DNA of 11,750 bases, taken from assembly GCA_937951695.1 (NCBI GenBank), contig CALFBL010000133.1, positions 1 through 11,750 on the forward strand, read 5' to 3'. Shown here in pieces: positions 1 through 7,080 of this stretch; positions within the stretch are counted from its first letter, which is position 1; each line of letters begins with the position of its first letter. The translations under genes were made by a program, and so were the position numbers. Below the pieces are notes generated by a model. The model made no database searches, was not told the DNA's origin, and saw nothing but the letters and a program-made list of their open reading frames with translations. This DNA comes from an uncultured Granulosicoccaceae bacterium (GTDB lineage Bacteria > Pseudomonadota > Gammaproteobacteria > Granulosicoccales > Granulosicoccaceae).

Positions 1-302
1 GTGTCGAGGATTTTTGTGTTCACCACCGGTAAGCGCAGCCCGTAGCTGAATTTGCTCACAAGGATGAAGTCGCCGATGAGCAGCGTCGGGATCATCGAAC
101 CGCTCGGAATGCGAAACGGTTCAAAAATAAACGAGCGCAGCAGGAGGACGATGAGCAGCACCGGGAAGAACGACTTTGCGTAATCCACCAGCAAGGGGTC
201 GTTCGCATCGATGCCTCGGCCGCGCCGGAAGATAAGCCGATCCAGCAACCAGATGACGCCTGTGACTGCCGTTAGAATGACAAGAATGAGTGGGAAATTC
301 AT
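1..302 (-). CDS. lepB: Signal peptidase I, N-terminal part (cut by window edge)
   Basis: Inner-membrane serine protease that removes signal peptides from exported proteins. About 100 residues are present from an ATG at 302; the gene continues past position 1. Two hydrophobic segments are visible (about residues 3-20 and 45-60) with a basic, cytoplasmic-looking loop between them, the two-span topology of E. coli LepB. The second is followed by the family box PSGSMIPTL, whose serine before Met (S69) corresponds to the catalytic nucleophile (E. coli Ser90). The substrate-binding stretch GDFILVSKFSYG follows. The catalytic lysine region lies outside the window. The gene starts 24 nt after the lepA stop, so it is very likely co-transcribed with lepA, as in E. 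coli. The ribosome site is weak (an A-rich AAAAGA stretch). Confidence 0.95.
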   Translation of the reverse strand, partial: MNFPLILVILTAVTGVIWLLDRLIFRRGRGIDANDPLLVDYAKSFFPVLLIVLLLRSFIFEPFRIPSGSMIPTLLIGDFILVSKFSYGLRLPVVNTKILD

Positions 303-326
303 AAAAATCTTTTCACGCAACGTACC

Positions 327-2123
327 CTAGCCTCTGTCCACTTGCAAAACTGCCAGGAACGCTTCCTGGGGAATTTCCACCTTACCGACCTGCTTCATTC
401 GGCGCTTACCCGCTTTTTGCTTCTCAAGCAATTTACGTTTACGCGAGACGTCACCGCCGTAGCATTTTGCGGTCACATTTTTGCGCAAAGCCTTGATGGA
501 GCTCCGCGCGATGATGTGAGAACCGATGGCCGCTTGCACCGCCACTTCAAACATCTGGCGCGGAATAATCTCTTTCATCCGGTCCGCCAGATCGCGGCCC
601 CGCGTGGTGGACCGGTCCTTATGCACGATGCTGGCAAGTGCGTCGACCTTATCGCCGTTGATCAACAGATCCACTTTCACCAGATCCGCTGCCTGAAAGC
701 GCACAAATTCATAGTCGAATGACGCATAGCCCCGGCTGCACGATTTCAAGCGATCAAAGAAATCCAGCACCACTTCCGACAATGGCAGCTCGTAAGTCAT
801 CGCCACCTGGCGCCCGAGATACTGCATATTGGTCTGCACGCCACGCTTCTCAATACAGAGCTTGATCACCTCGCCCACGTAATCCTGAGGCATCAGAATG
901 TTCGCCCGAATGATCGGCTCACGGATTTCTGACAGCTCATTTACGGGCGGTAATTGTGAGGGGTTGTGGATGTAAGTGATCTCGCCTCTGGTGTCGACGA
1001 TTTCGTAGATCACCGTCGGAGCTGTGGATATCAGATCCAGGTTGTATTCACGCTCGAGCCGTTCTTGCACAATTTCCATGTGCAACATGCCGAGAAATCC
1101 GCACCGAAAGCCGAACCCCAAGGCCGAGGAGGTTTCCGGTTCAAAGTGCAGCGCCGCATCGTTCAGGCGTAGCTTCTGCAACGCTTCGCGCAGCGTCTCA
1201 TAATCGTCACTGTCCACCGGATACATTCCTGCAAAGACCCGAGGCTGCACCTCTTTAAATCCGGGTAAGGCCTCGGCTGCCGGATTATTACTTAGTGTAA
1301 TGGTGTCGCCCACGCGCGCAGCTTCAATCTCTTTAATGCCGCAAATAATAAAACCGACTTGCCCCACTGAGAGGTTCTCTTTGGGCAGTCGCTTCGGAGT
1401 GAACACACCGACGTTGTCCGCTTGGAACACACGGCCGGTGGACATGATCTGAATTTTGTCGCGTCGTCGAATCGTGCCTTGAACAATGCGCACCAGGGTA
1501 ATGACGCCAACAAAATTGTCGAACCAAGAATCGATAATCAGGGCCTGCAACGGCGCGTCAGGCTCGCCTGTGGGAGGGGGAATCTTCGCCACCAGTTGCT
1601 CAAGCAACTCTCTGATGCCGATACCGGTTTTCGCACTTACGTGGATCGCTTCACTCGCGTCCAGCCCAATCACTTCCTCGATCTCTTCGGCCACCCGATC
1701 CGGATCGGCCGCCGGTAAATCGACTTTGTTCAGCACCGGCAATACTTCAAGATCTTGCTCGATCGCGGTGTAGCAATTGGCCACCGACTGTGCCTCAACC
1801 CCCTGTGAGGCATCAACCACCAACAACGCACCTTCGCACGCGGACAAGGAGCGCGACACTTCATAAGAGAAATCCACGTGCCCTGGGGTATCAATAAAAT
1901 TCAGATGATAGCTCGTGCCGTTCTCGGACTTGAAGTCCAGCGATACCGCCTGAGCCTTGATGGTGATGCCGCGTTCTTGTTCAATGTCCATTGAATCAAG
2001 CACTTGCGCTGACATCTCACGCTCGGAGAGCCCACCACAGAGCTGGATAAACCGATCGGCCAGCGTAGACTTACCGTGATCAATGTGAGCGATGATCGAG
2101 AAATTACGAGTATTCTGTTGCAT
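327..2123 (-). CDS. lepA: Elongation factor 4 (LepA), ribosome back-translocase GTPase
   Basis: Translational GTPase that acts on stalled or mis-translocated ribosomes; in E. coli it is partly membrane-associated. At 598 residues it is full length for the family. GTPase motifs: P-loop AHIDHGKST (12-20), switch-I RGITI (51-55), DTPGH (78-82), NKVD (132-135) and SAKTG near 163-167. EF-G-like domains II, III and V follow, then the LepA-specific C-terminal domain with its basic stretch SRKRKLLEKQKAGKRRMKQ. The ATG at 2123 puts the P-loop at the usual distance from the N-terminus. The start follows a GGTGG ribosome-site candidate that is the 3' flank of a stable hairpin, described separately. It lies 24 nt after the CXXC protein gene and 24 nt before lepB. 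Confidence 0.98.
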   Translation of the reverse strand: MQQNTRNFSIIAHIDHGKSTLADRFIQLCGGLSEREMSAQVLDSMDIEQERGITIKAQAVSLDFKSENGTSYHLNFIDTPGHVDFSYEVSRSLSACEGALLVVDASQGVEAQSVANCYTAIEQDLEVLPVLNKVDLPAADPDRVAEEIEEVIGLDASEAIHVSAKTGIGIRELLEQLVAKIPPPTGEPDAPLQALIIDSWFDNFVGVITLVRIVQGTIRRRDKIQIMSTGRVFQADNVGVFTPKRLPKENLSVGQVGFIICGIKEIEAARVGDTITLSNNPAAEALPGFKEVQPRVFAGMYPVDSDDYETLREALQKLRLNDAALHFEPETSSALGFGFRCGFLGMLHMEIVQERLEREYNLDLISTAPTVIYEIVDTRGEITYIHNPSQLPPVNELSEIREPIIRANILMPQDYVGEVIKLCIEKRGVQTNMQYLGRQVAMTYELPLSEVVLDFFDRLKSCSRGYASFDYEFVRFQAADLVKVDLLINGDKVDALASIVHKDRSTTRGRDLADRMKEIIPRQMFEVAVQAAIGSHIIARSSIKALRKNVTAKCYGGDVSRKRKLLEKQKAGKRRMKQVGKVEIPQEAFLAVLQVDRG

Positions 2124-2130
2124 TTAACCA

Positions 2131-2145
2131 CCGCCGGTTCGGCGG
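2131..2145 (-). promoter_or_regulatory. Hairpin just before the lepA start codon
   Basis: Perfect inverted repeat in the grx-lepA gap: 6-bp all-GC arms CCGCCG and CGGCGG with a 3-nt loop (AAC on the mRNA strand). Its 3' arm runs directly into GGTGG, the only ribosome-site candidate for lepA, 4 nt before the ATG. It has no U-run, and lepA must be read through it, so it is not an intrinsic terminator. The inverted repeat is directly visible; a role in limiting lepA translation is inferred. Confidence 0.5.
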
Positions 2146-2147
2146 AA

Positions 2148-2480
2148 TCAGCCACCGGGCTGGTGGCTATTACCTGTATTGTAGCTTGCCAGCGCCGCTT
2201 CCACGGCGCTGAGATCAAGAAAGTATCGGCATAGCTCTTGACCGTGCAAACTCAGCACAGGAACCAGCTCGTTGTACGTTGCACGCAGCGCATCGTCACG
2301 ATCAATGTCGATCCGGTTTAAACGGTAGCGCGACGCCGGCACCAACTCCGCCAGCGTCCGCTCCATGTCTTCGCACAAATGACAGCCATCGCGCCAATAC
2401 AGATCCAACGGCGCTTGCGAAGGCGATTGCAATGGCTTTGAGCCGAGCGCTTCCCGTTCCTGATCGGTCTCGTTGGCCAC
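2148..2480 (-). CDS. Glutaredoxin-family thiol protein (CXXC, small)
   Basis: Protein of 110 residues with a thioredoxin-fold signature near the N-terminus: a beta-strand (LDLYWRDG) running into C-H-L-C at about residues 33-36, then a helix (EDMERTLAEL) and the cis-proline region LVPVLSLHGQELC. This is the layout of the short glutaredoxin-like proteins often found in gammaproteobacterial housekeeping operons. Substrate and physiological role are unknown. There is no signal peptide, so it is probably cytoplasmic. The start is GTG at 2480, supported by AGGA five bases upstream; the next in-frame Met lies beyond the CXXC and cannot be the start. It sits 57 nt after the mucD stop and 24 nt before lepA. 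The roughly 30 residues before the fold look disordered. Confidence 0.85.
   Translation of the reverse strand: MANETDQEREALGSKPLQSPSQAPLDLYWRDGCHLCEDMERTLAELVPASRYRLNRIDIDRDDALRATYNELVPVLSLHGQELCRYFLDLSAVEAALASYNTGNSHQPGG
2150..2168 (-). repeat. Second hairpin, over the stop codon of the CXXC protein gene
   Basis: Perfect 7-bp inverted repeat AGCCACC / GGTGGCT with a 5-nt loop, covering the last codons and part of the stop of the upstream gene, 4 nt from the 2131-2145 hairpin. On the mRNA strand its 5' arm contains CCACC, which could instead pair with the GGTGG next to the lepA ATG, so two exclusive folds are possible. No U-run follows. The repeat itself is certain; any function is speculative. 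Confidence 0.45.
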
Positions 2481-2485
2481 GCCTA

Positions 2486-2489
2486 TCCT
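2486..2489 (-). promoter_or_regulatory. Ribosome binding site supporting the GTG start of the CXXC protein
   Basis: AGGA on the minus strand, 5 nt before the GTG at 2480. It decides the start because there is no upstream ATG and the next Met is inside the fold. Confidence 0.6.
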
Positions 2490-2537
2490 AAGCTTGCGGT
2501 TGCTTGGTTAATTGACCGATTGATCCAACGCTCAAAC

Positions 2538-3938
2538 TCAAGAGCCGGGCTTCATCAGGACAAATGCCCGTCCGTCCTCACGCACCACCAATGCCCCAAC
2601 TGAATCTTCACTCGCCAGTTCATTCGCCGCGGTCAATAGATCTTCAGCCGAATCCACCGGCATATTGCCAATGGTCAGGATCGCATCCCCAGGTGTGATG
2701 CCCGCCTCATCGGCAGGACTGCCCTCGGTGACCACATCCACGATGACCCCACCGGTATCGATCGAGAGACGGTCGCGATCAAAATCATCCATGGGGGAGA
2801 CGCTTAAACCAAACGGTACACCGCTGGCCAGTCGTCGCTCGACGAAGCGCTGCTGCACATCGTCGTTGCTGGGCAACTCGCCGATGTTCACGATGAGCTC
2901 CACCACCTCGCCATCGCGGTTAATTCGAACGCGTGCATCGGAATTCGCCGGGACGCGCCCAACCAGTGGCGGCAACGATGAAGAGCTAACCACATAAATG
3001 TCATTAAAATGAGTGATGATGTCACCTTCCTGCAGGTCTGAATTCTCAGCCGGGCTGTTTGGCAAAATCGATCCCACCAAAGCGCCATGAGCACGCCCCA
3101 TTTTATTTCTCGATGCGCGAGCCCGGGACACTTCGTTGATGGTGACACCCAACCAGCCGCGCGACACCGACCCTTTGTTGCGCAACTGATCGACCACATT
3201 CATCACGAGTTCGATCGGAATGGCGAATGAGAGCCCCATAAAGCTCCCGGTGCGACTGTAGATCTGCGCGTTTACGCCTATAACATCACCGTTGAGATTG
3301 AATAAGGGCCCGCCTGAGTTTCCAGGGTTGATCGCAACATCGGTTTGTATAAACGGCACGTAGCTCTCGGTCGGCAAAGAACGTCCGATTGCACTGACAA
3401 TCCCAGCCGTTACCGTAAAATCGAATCCGAACGGGGAACCAATGGCCAGCACCCACTCACCGACTTCAAGCCCATTACTGTCACCGATGGTCACTACCGG
3501 TAAATCGGCAGCCTCTACTTTGATAACGGCTATATCCGAACGCGGGTCTGTGCCGATGACGGTTGCGATCAGCTGACGTCTATCGTGCAATCGCACAATC
3601 AACTCGTCCGCCCCATCCACCACGTGGTTGTTAGTGACGATATAGCCGTCATCGGAGATGATAAAACCGGAGCCTACGCCTTGAGAATCGAAAGGATTCG
3701 GTTCATCGAAGCCTCCTCGCTCCTCACGTTCGCGTAAAAATTCTTCCATCCGTTCGCGTATATCCGGACTGCCTTCAAGATCGGAATCGTTAAACCCCTG
3801 TCGCGTGCTGATATTGACAACCGCTTGGTGGTTACGTTTTACCAGATCCGTGAAATCAGGCAAGCCAGACTGCGCCTTGGCAACGGGCACCACGACAATC
3901 CAGACCAGCAACAAGGCAATGAACTTAAAGGTACGCAT
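2538..3938 (-). CDS. mucD: DegP/MucD-type periplasmic serine protease, two PDZ domains
   Basis: HtrA-family protease and chaperone that degrades misfolded periplasmic proteins; in Pseudomonas, MucD dampens the sigma-E (AlgU) response. It has 466 residues with an N-terminal signal peptide (basic n-region, hydrophobic core to about residue 18, AKA cleavage near 20-22). The chymotrypsin-like domain carries the full triad: H105 in TNNHVVDG, D135 in RSDIAVIK and S208 in NPGNSGGPLF. PDZ1 spans about 258-350 (starting SRGWLGVTI) and PDZ2 about 375-463 (GSPADEAGITPGDAIL). The two PDZ domains separate it from DegS/AlgW, which have one. The charged loop between Q47 and the GVGSGF strand is the LA-loop region. 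The ATG at 3938 lies 2 nt after the rseC stop and has GGAG 6 nt upstream, suggesting translational coupling. Its place after rseC matches the Pseudomonas algU-mucABCD order. Confidence 0.95.
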   Translation of the reverse strand: MRTFKFIALLLVWIVVVPVAKAQSGLPDFTDLVKRNHQAVVNISTRQGFNDSDLEGSPDIRERMEEFLREREERGGFDEPNPFDSQGVGSGFIISDDGYIVTNNHVVDGADELIVRLHDRRQLIATVIGTDPRSDIAVIKVEAADLPVVTIGDSNGLEVGEWVLAIGSPFGFDFTVTAGIVSAIGRSLPTESYVPFIQTDVAINPGNSGGPLFNLNGDVIGVNAQIYSRTGSFMGLSFAIPIELVMNVVDQLRNKGSVSRGWLGVTINEVSRARASRNKMGRAHGALVGSILPNSPAENSDLQEGDIITHFNDIYVVSSSSLPPLVGRVPANSDARVRINRDGEVVELIVNIGELPSNDDVQQRFVERRLASGVPFGLSVSPMDDFDRDRLSIDTGGVIVDVVTEGSPADEAGITPGDAILTIGNMPVDSAEDLLTAANELASEDSVGALVVREDGRAFVLMKPGS

Positions 3939-3940
3939 GA

Positions 3941-4492
3941 CTAACTCCGATGGTCATCAACCGCATTAACTATACGCAAGGTGCAGAGTTCTGAACGGCT
4001 CAACTTCAGCGCAATTTTCTGGTCGTGAACCGTTCGACGACCGATAAGTAGTCCAGTGAACAAGCCCGCAATTGCCGATACGATGGCAACCGGCTCGCCA
4101 GCTGATTGCCCGATAGTTGCGCCGGTCAACAAACCCGCGGTGGGTAACATGTACACCTTGAAGGCGAGCATTAGCCAGTCCGCGCTGGGCGGAGGCATCT
4201 CAATCTGTACCGTATCACCTGGCTGGTAGGGGCGAGCGTGACGATTCTTCGCAGCGTCGGCCACAGCAACCTCAACTACGCAACGCATCGAGGCTTTTGC
4301 CAAGCCGAGCAAATCAAGACCGCAGTGACCCGGGCCAAACCCTGCGCGGCGTTGCCGTTCGCACCCAACACAGCCAGGCATCGGCAATAATTCAACGATC
4401 AAACAATCAACCCCTGGCGAAACCACCACACCACTTCGCTGAATAGGCTGACGGCTCAGCTTAGCGCGCGAGTCGGCTTCAACCGTCGGCAA
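3941..4492 (-). CDS. rseC: RseC/MucC-family membrane protein
   Basis: Protein of 183 residues with the RseC layout: a cysteine-rich N-terminal region, then two membrane helices and a cytoplasmic tail. Cysteines are at 30, 41, 44 and 57, the middle pair as CVGC and the last in GHCG, followed by a short beta-rich stretch. Hydrophobic segments lie at about 105-127 (LAFKVYMLPTAGLLTGATIG) and 133-151. In E. coli RseC affects sigma-E activity modestly and has been linked to redox systems; the biochemical function is unsettled. The ATG at 4492 is inside the end of rseB (14-nt overlap), consistent with coupling. Similarity is mostly in layout rather than strict motifs, so the name rests partly on position between rseB and mucD. 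The roughly 20 residues before the conserved start are a low-complexity basic extension, so a later start is possible. Confidence 0.88.
   Translation of the reverse strand: MPTVEADSRAKLSRQPIQRSGVVVSPGVDCLIVELLPMPGCVGCERQRRAGFGPGHCGLDLLGLAKASMRCVVEVAVADAAKNRHARPYQPGDTVQIEMPPPSADWLMLAFKVYMLPTAGLLTGATIGQSAGEPVAIVSAIAGLFTGLLIGRRTVHDQKIALKLSRSELCTLRIVNAVDDHRS
3945..3948 (-). promoter_or_regulatory. Ribosome binding site of mucD, inside the rseC 3' end
   Basis: GGAG on the minus strand, 6 nt before the mucD ATG and inside the last codons of rseC. Ribosomes finishing rseC stop 2 nt before the mucD start, so re-initiation is plausible. Confidence 0.6.
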
Positions 4493-5522
4493 GCGTTACT
4501 GCCCGTGCAATGAGTTCGACGGTTTTTTCAGGCACCTCGCCAACGGCGGTGACCAATGCGTTTGGCAGGCTGTAGCCGTACGCGTTCATCGCGCCCATTG
4601 AGATTGCTCCTAATGAGGCAGTATCCTGATCATTCCTATCCACGTACTCAACGTAGACCGATACAGACGCGATACCGTCAGAGACCATGACGTGACTCAC
4701 AGGATCATCTTCCCGAATCGATAACAACCGCAGCGACTCCGCTCGCTCCGTAAATCCCGTGGGCAGTGATTTAAAACTGACTTTATCGACTGATGTACCT
4801 TGATCGTTCGTCTCAGCCTTATCGGTCTCGGTAAACTCCATCCGCCCACCGCCCTCAGATGCCACAAACACCTCTGCATCGATCGAATCGAGGTAATTGA
4901 TCTCAGTGAAAATCAGCTCTTCCACTGGCTGATTTCTCGCACTCAGAACAATCGAGCGCAGCATCATGCCGGTACTCTTATCAATCCAGAACCGGTAACC
5001 ATAACGAAAGTCATCAATGGGTGCCACTTCCAGTACATCAGTGGCAACACCGGCGACTCGATCATCGCCGCGTGGTTTAATGGTGTAAGCCGAACTGTCT
5101 ATGCTTTCGGCATCGAACGCTTTGAATACTTTACGCGGTTTCGCCCGCATGACGATGACGTCGCGGTTGTTGGGCCAGACCCAAACGACTTCAGCGTTAG
5201 TGCGGTAAATTTCACGCGCTTCACCGTTCAGTGAACTCATGCGCTCGAGCTCGCCCGTCGCTGTACTCGCGTGCTGTATGAGGAATACGTCGGTTTGACC
5301 GCTTTGCATGTGCACAAAAGTGCCTTCGTAGGTCAACGTCTGCATCGCCGAGGACATCATCGACAACAACGAAGCAGCGTCGCTGTCTCCCACAGCTGTG
5401 TCATCGGCGTTCGCCGTTGCAGACATCAGTTGGCTGGCCGTCAACAGCAGCAGCCCGAACAAAGCTGTGGATCTAAACATTATGTGTTGAATCATTAGCC
5501 AACGCTGGCCGTATAACGACAT
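4479..5522 (-). CDS. rseB: RseB/MucB periplasmic regulator of sigma-E
   Basis: Periplasmic protein that binds the periplasmic part of RseA and shields it from site-1 cleavage; lipopolysaccharide or misfolded porin signals displace it. The 347-residue reading has a LolA-like N-domain at about 45-215 (LTYEGTFVHMQSG, then a REIYRT strand and a WVWPNNRDVIVMRA segment) and a C-domain at about 235-345 (LPTGFTERAESLRLL, VSHVMVSDGIASVSVYVEY, VTAVGEVPEKTVELIARAV), the usual two-domain MucB plan. The signal peptide begins best at an internal ATG at 5480 (MFRSTALFGLLLLTASQ, ANA cleavage), which would give 333 residues; another ATG lies at 5495. None of the three starts has a strong ribosome site, so the start is uncertain. 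It lies 68 nt after rseA. Confidence 0.93.
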   Translation of the reverse strand: MSLYGQRWLMIQHIMFRSTALFGLLLLTASQLMSATANADDTAVGDSDAASLLSMMSSAMQTLTYEGTFVHMQSGQTDVFLIQHASTATGELERMSSLNGEAREIYRTNAEVVWVWPNNRDVIVMRAKPRKVFKAFDAESIDSSAYTIKPRGDDRVAGVATDVLEVAPIDDFRYGYRFWIDKSTGMMLRSIVLSARNQPVEELIFTEINYLDSIDAEVFVASEGGGRMEFTETDKAETNDQGTSVDKVSFKSLPTGFTERAESLRLLSIREDDPVSHVMVSDGIASVSVYVEYVDRNDQDTASLGAISMGAMNAYGYSLPNALVTAVGEVPEKTVELIARAVTLADG

Positions 5523-5590
5523 TCTAGACCACGCTGATCACAACTGTGTGAACAAGCGTGGGCACCTGTTTGATGCGATCGTAACTACGA

Positions 5591-6319
5591 CTACTGGGTT
5601 GGTTCGGAACTGTCATAACCAACGAGGCGGGAATACGGCAACATACCGCTCCAGTCGCTCGCCGGTGAATGCTCGATATGATCACTCAACAACATATTAA
5701 AGCGTTCCTCGGCCGCCGATCGCTGACCACTGCCTGAGACCCAAAACGATCCCCGATGTGCCACTAAATCGACCGGTGCTTGCTGTGCTTGGAAATCCAG
5801 ACCCACTTGCACACCACCCGAAGTCGCCGATGAGCCAGAGGCTGTGATCTGCGCCACCAAAGCACTTGGATCAACCGCTGAGTACGTGTTATTCCAGTAA
5901 TTCAACCCGATGAACGTCGCCAATGCCGCACTAGCGGCTATACCGAACCCCGCAGCGCCCAAGCCCCATCGCAATCCGCCCGACGCAGATTTAGTACGTG
6001 GTTTCAAGGTCTCGACCGTCGCTTGCTCATAGGCCTCTACCGCAGTGGAACCAGTGGCAGATTCACCGTTCCGTGCACCAATATCAGTAACGTTGGTATA
6101 AGCCGGTTCATCGACCAATGCTGCAGAGACCGCAGCCGCAACCGACATCGACCCTTGCAAAGACTCGCCCCGCATGGCGTCCCGCGCCAAATGGTATCGT
6201 GCCCAGGTTGCTCGTTGCTCTGCCGAAGCCGCAATTTCTGCTACACAGCGCGAAGGATCGAGATCCCCCCATTCGCCGTCCATTAAACTGGATATAGTTT
6301 TGTTAATTTTCTCGCTCAT
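5591..6319 (-). CDS. rseA: RseA/MucA anti-sigma-E factor
   Basis: Single-pass inner-membrane protein that holds sigma-E inactive until regulated proteolysis (DegS/AlgW, then RseP in known systems) frees it. It has 242 residues. The cytoplasmic domain at 1-55 shows the family opening ISSLMDGEW and the ATWARYHLARDAMRGE helix that contacts the sigma factor. There is a variable Ala/Thr-rich linker, one membrane helix at about 118-141 (LGAAGFGIAASAALATFIGL), and a periplasmic part ending in RFNMLLSDHIEHSP and MLPYSRLVGYDS. That end matches the MucA-type C-terminal box (xxHxE...GMMPxxRVxxY), so it resembles Pseudomonas MucA more than E. coli RseA. The ATG at 6319 is 7 nt after the rpoE stop. An AGG sits about 10 nt upstream, inside the rpoE end. 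Confidence 0.94.
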   Translation of the reverse strand: MSEKINKTISSLMDGEWGDLDPSRCVAEIAASAEQRATWARYHLARDAMRGESLQGSMSVAAAVSAALVDEPAYTNVTDIGARNGESATGSTAVEAYEQATVETLKPRTKSASGGLRWGLGAAGFGIAASAALATFIGLNYWNNTYSAVDPSALVAQITASGSSATSGGVQVGLDFQAQQAPVDLVAHRGSFWVSGSGQRSAAEERFNMLLSDHIEHSPASDWSGMLPYSRLVGYDSSEPTQ

Positions 6320-6326
6320 GCTCGAG

Positions 6327-6914
6327 CTACCTACCTTTATCTTCTAAGAGAGGAGCTAAATGCGAATCAATCGCTTCTCGCGCCCTGAAAATTCTTGACC
6401 GAACCGTCCCGATCGGACAATCCATCGCTTCCGCGATTTCTTCATACGACAACCCTTCAAACTCACGCAACGTGATAGCGGTGCGCAGATCTTCCGGCAA
6501 ATCAGCGATGGAGCTCTTCACCCCGGCGATAATCTGATCACTGACCAGCTCTCGATCAGGTGTGGCGTTTTCACGCAGTGCCCAACCGCCTTCGAACTGC
6601 TCAGCATCAGCCGCATCGATACCGGTATCGGATATCTTTCGGCTCATAGTGACCAGGTGATTTTTTGCGGTGTTTATCGCGATGCGATATAACCACGTGT
6701 AGAACGCAGAATCGCCACGGAAATTCTTCAAGCCGCGATATGCCTTGATAAAGGCTTCTTGCGCGACATCCTGCGCTTCGTGTGCATCGTGCACGTAGCG
6801 CGATATCAGATGACCGATTTTGTGCTGGTATTTGAGCACAAGCAAGTCGTAGGCCGACTTATCACCCCTCTGAACACGTTCGACCAACGCTTGGTCTATC
6901 TGACGTTCACTCAA
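6327..6914 (-). CDS. rpoE: RNA polymerase sigma-E factor (RpoE/AlgU)
   Basis: ECF sigma factor directing transcription of envelope-stress genes. From the TTG at 6914 it has 195 residues, close to E. coli RpoE (191) and Pseudomonas AlgU (193). Region 2 includes LVLKYQHKI, DVAQEAFIKAYRGL and FRGDSAFYTWLYRIAINTAKN. Region 4 includes LPEDLRTAITLREFEGLSYEEI and the recognition helix CPIGTVRSRIFRAREAID. These are near-identical to E. coli and Pseudomonas. The frame stays open up to an ATG at 7013, but that 33-residue extension has no counterpart in either reference. The TTG is preceded by GGAG at 8 nt and reads MSERQIDQALVERV, which lines up with the E. coli N-terminus (MSEQLTDQVLVERV). I therefore take 6914; 7013 is the alternative. 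It is the first gene of the operon and is read divergently from the rhodanese gene. Confidence 0.97.
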   Translation of the reverse strand: MSERQIDQALVERVQRGDKSAYDLLVLKYQHKIGHLISRYVHDAHEAQDVAQEAFIKAYRGLKNFRGDSAFYTWLYRIAINTAKNHLVTMSRKISDTGIDAADAEQFEGGWALRENATPDRELVSDQIIAGVKSSIADLPEDLRTAITLREFEGLSYEEIAEAMDCPIGTVRSRIFRAREAIDSHLAPLLEDKGR

Positions 6915-6922
6915 AACCTTCA

Positions 6923-6926
6923 CTCC
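6923..6926 (-). promoter_or_regulatory. rpoE: Ribosome binding site supporting the TTG start of rpoE
   Basis: GGAG on the minus strand, 8 nt before the TTG at 6914. The upstream in-frame ATG at 7013 has no comparable site (it follows AAGCCCTC). This site decides the start together with alignment to known RpoE N-termini. Confidence 0.55.
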
Positions 6927-7036
6927 AGCGGATTCCGACCGCCCGGCGATTGTACCAACTCGTTGTGAGGAATTAGTGGCTTTGCGAATTACTTGGCTAG
7001 TTTCAGCTTTCATGAGGGCTTAGGGCGCTGTGTCCG

Positions 7037-7063
7037 AGTATAGTTCACCGAAATACCTTACAA
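7037..7063 (-). promoter_or_regulatory. Candidate sigma-70-like promoter for the rpoE operon
   Basis: On the minus strand, TTGTAA (7063-7058; 4 of 6 matches to the -35 consensus) is followed after 15 nt by TATACT (7042-7037; 5 of 6 to the -10). Transcription would begin near 7030, leaving an untranslated leader of about 115 nt if rpoE starts at 6914. The spacer is shorter than ideal. A second, weaker -10-like TACAAT lies at 6954-6949, closer to the TTG. I do not see a convincing sigma-E-type promoter (GAACTT with TCTGA) in this gap. Confidence 0.33.
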
Positions 7064-7080
7064 ATTCCACATTTTTATTT

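Noticed and set aside
342..722. Open frame of 126 codons on the plus strand, opposite the lepA 3' end
   Set aside because: The sequence is fully explained by the conserved LepA C-terminal domain, and the opposite-strand protein has no recognisable pattern.
4800..5234. Open frame of 144 codons on the plus strand, opposite rseB
   Set aside because: It lies wholly inside rseB on the other strand, shows no domain, signal or ribosome site, and rseB's own protein is clearly conserved. It is a shadow frame.
7021..7080. Possible sigma-E autoregulatory promoter (GAACTA at 7046-7041, minus strand)
   Set aside because: At the required 16-17 nt spacing there is no TCTGA-like -10 element; only a sigma-70-like pair fits.
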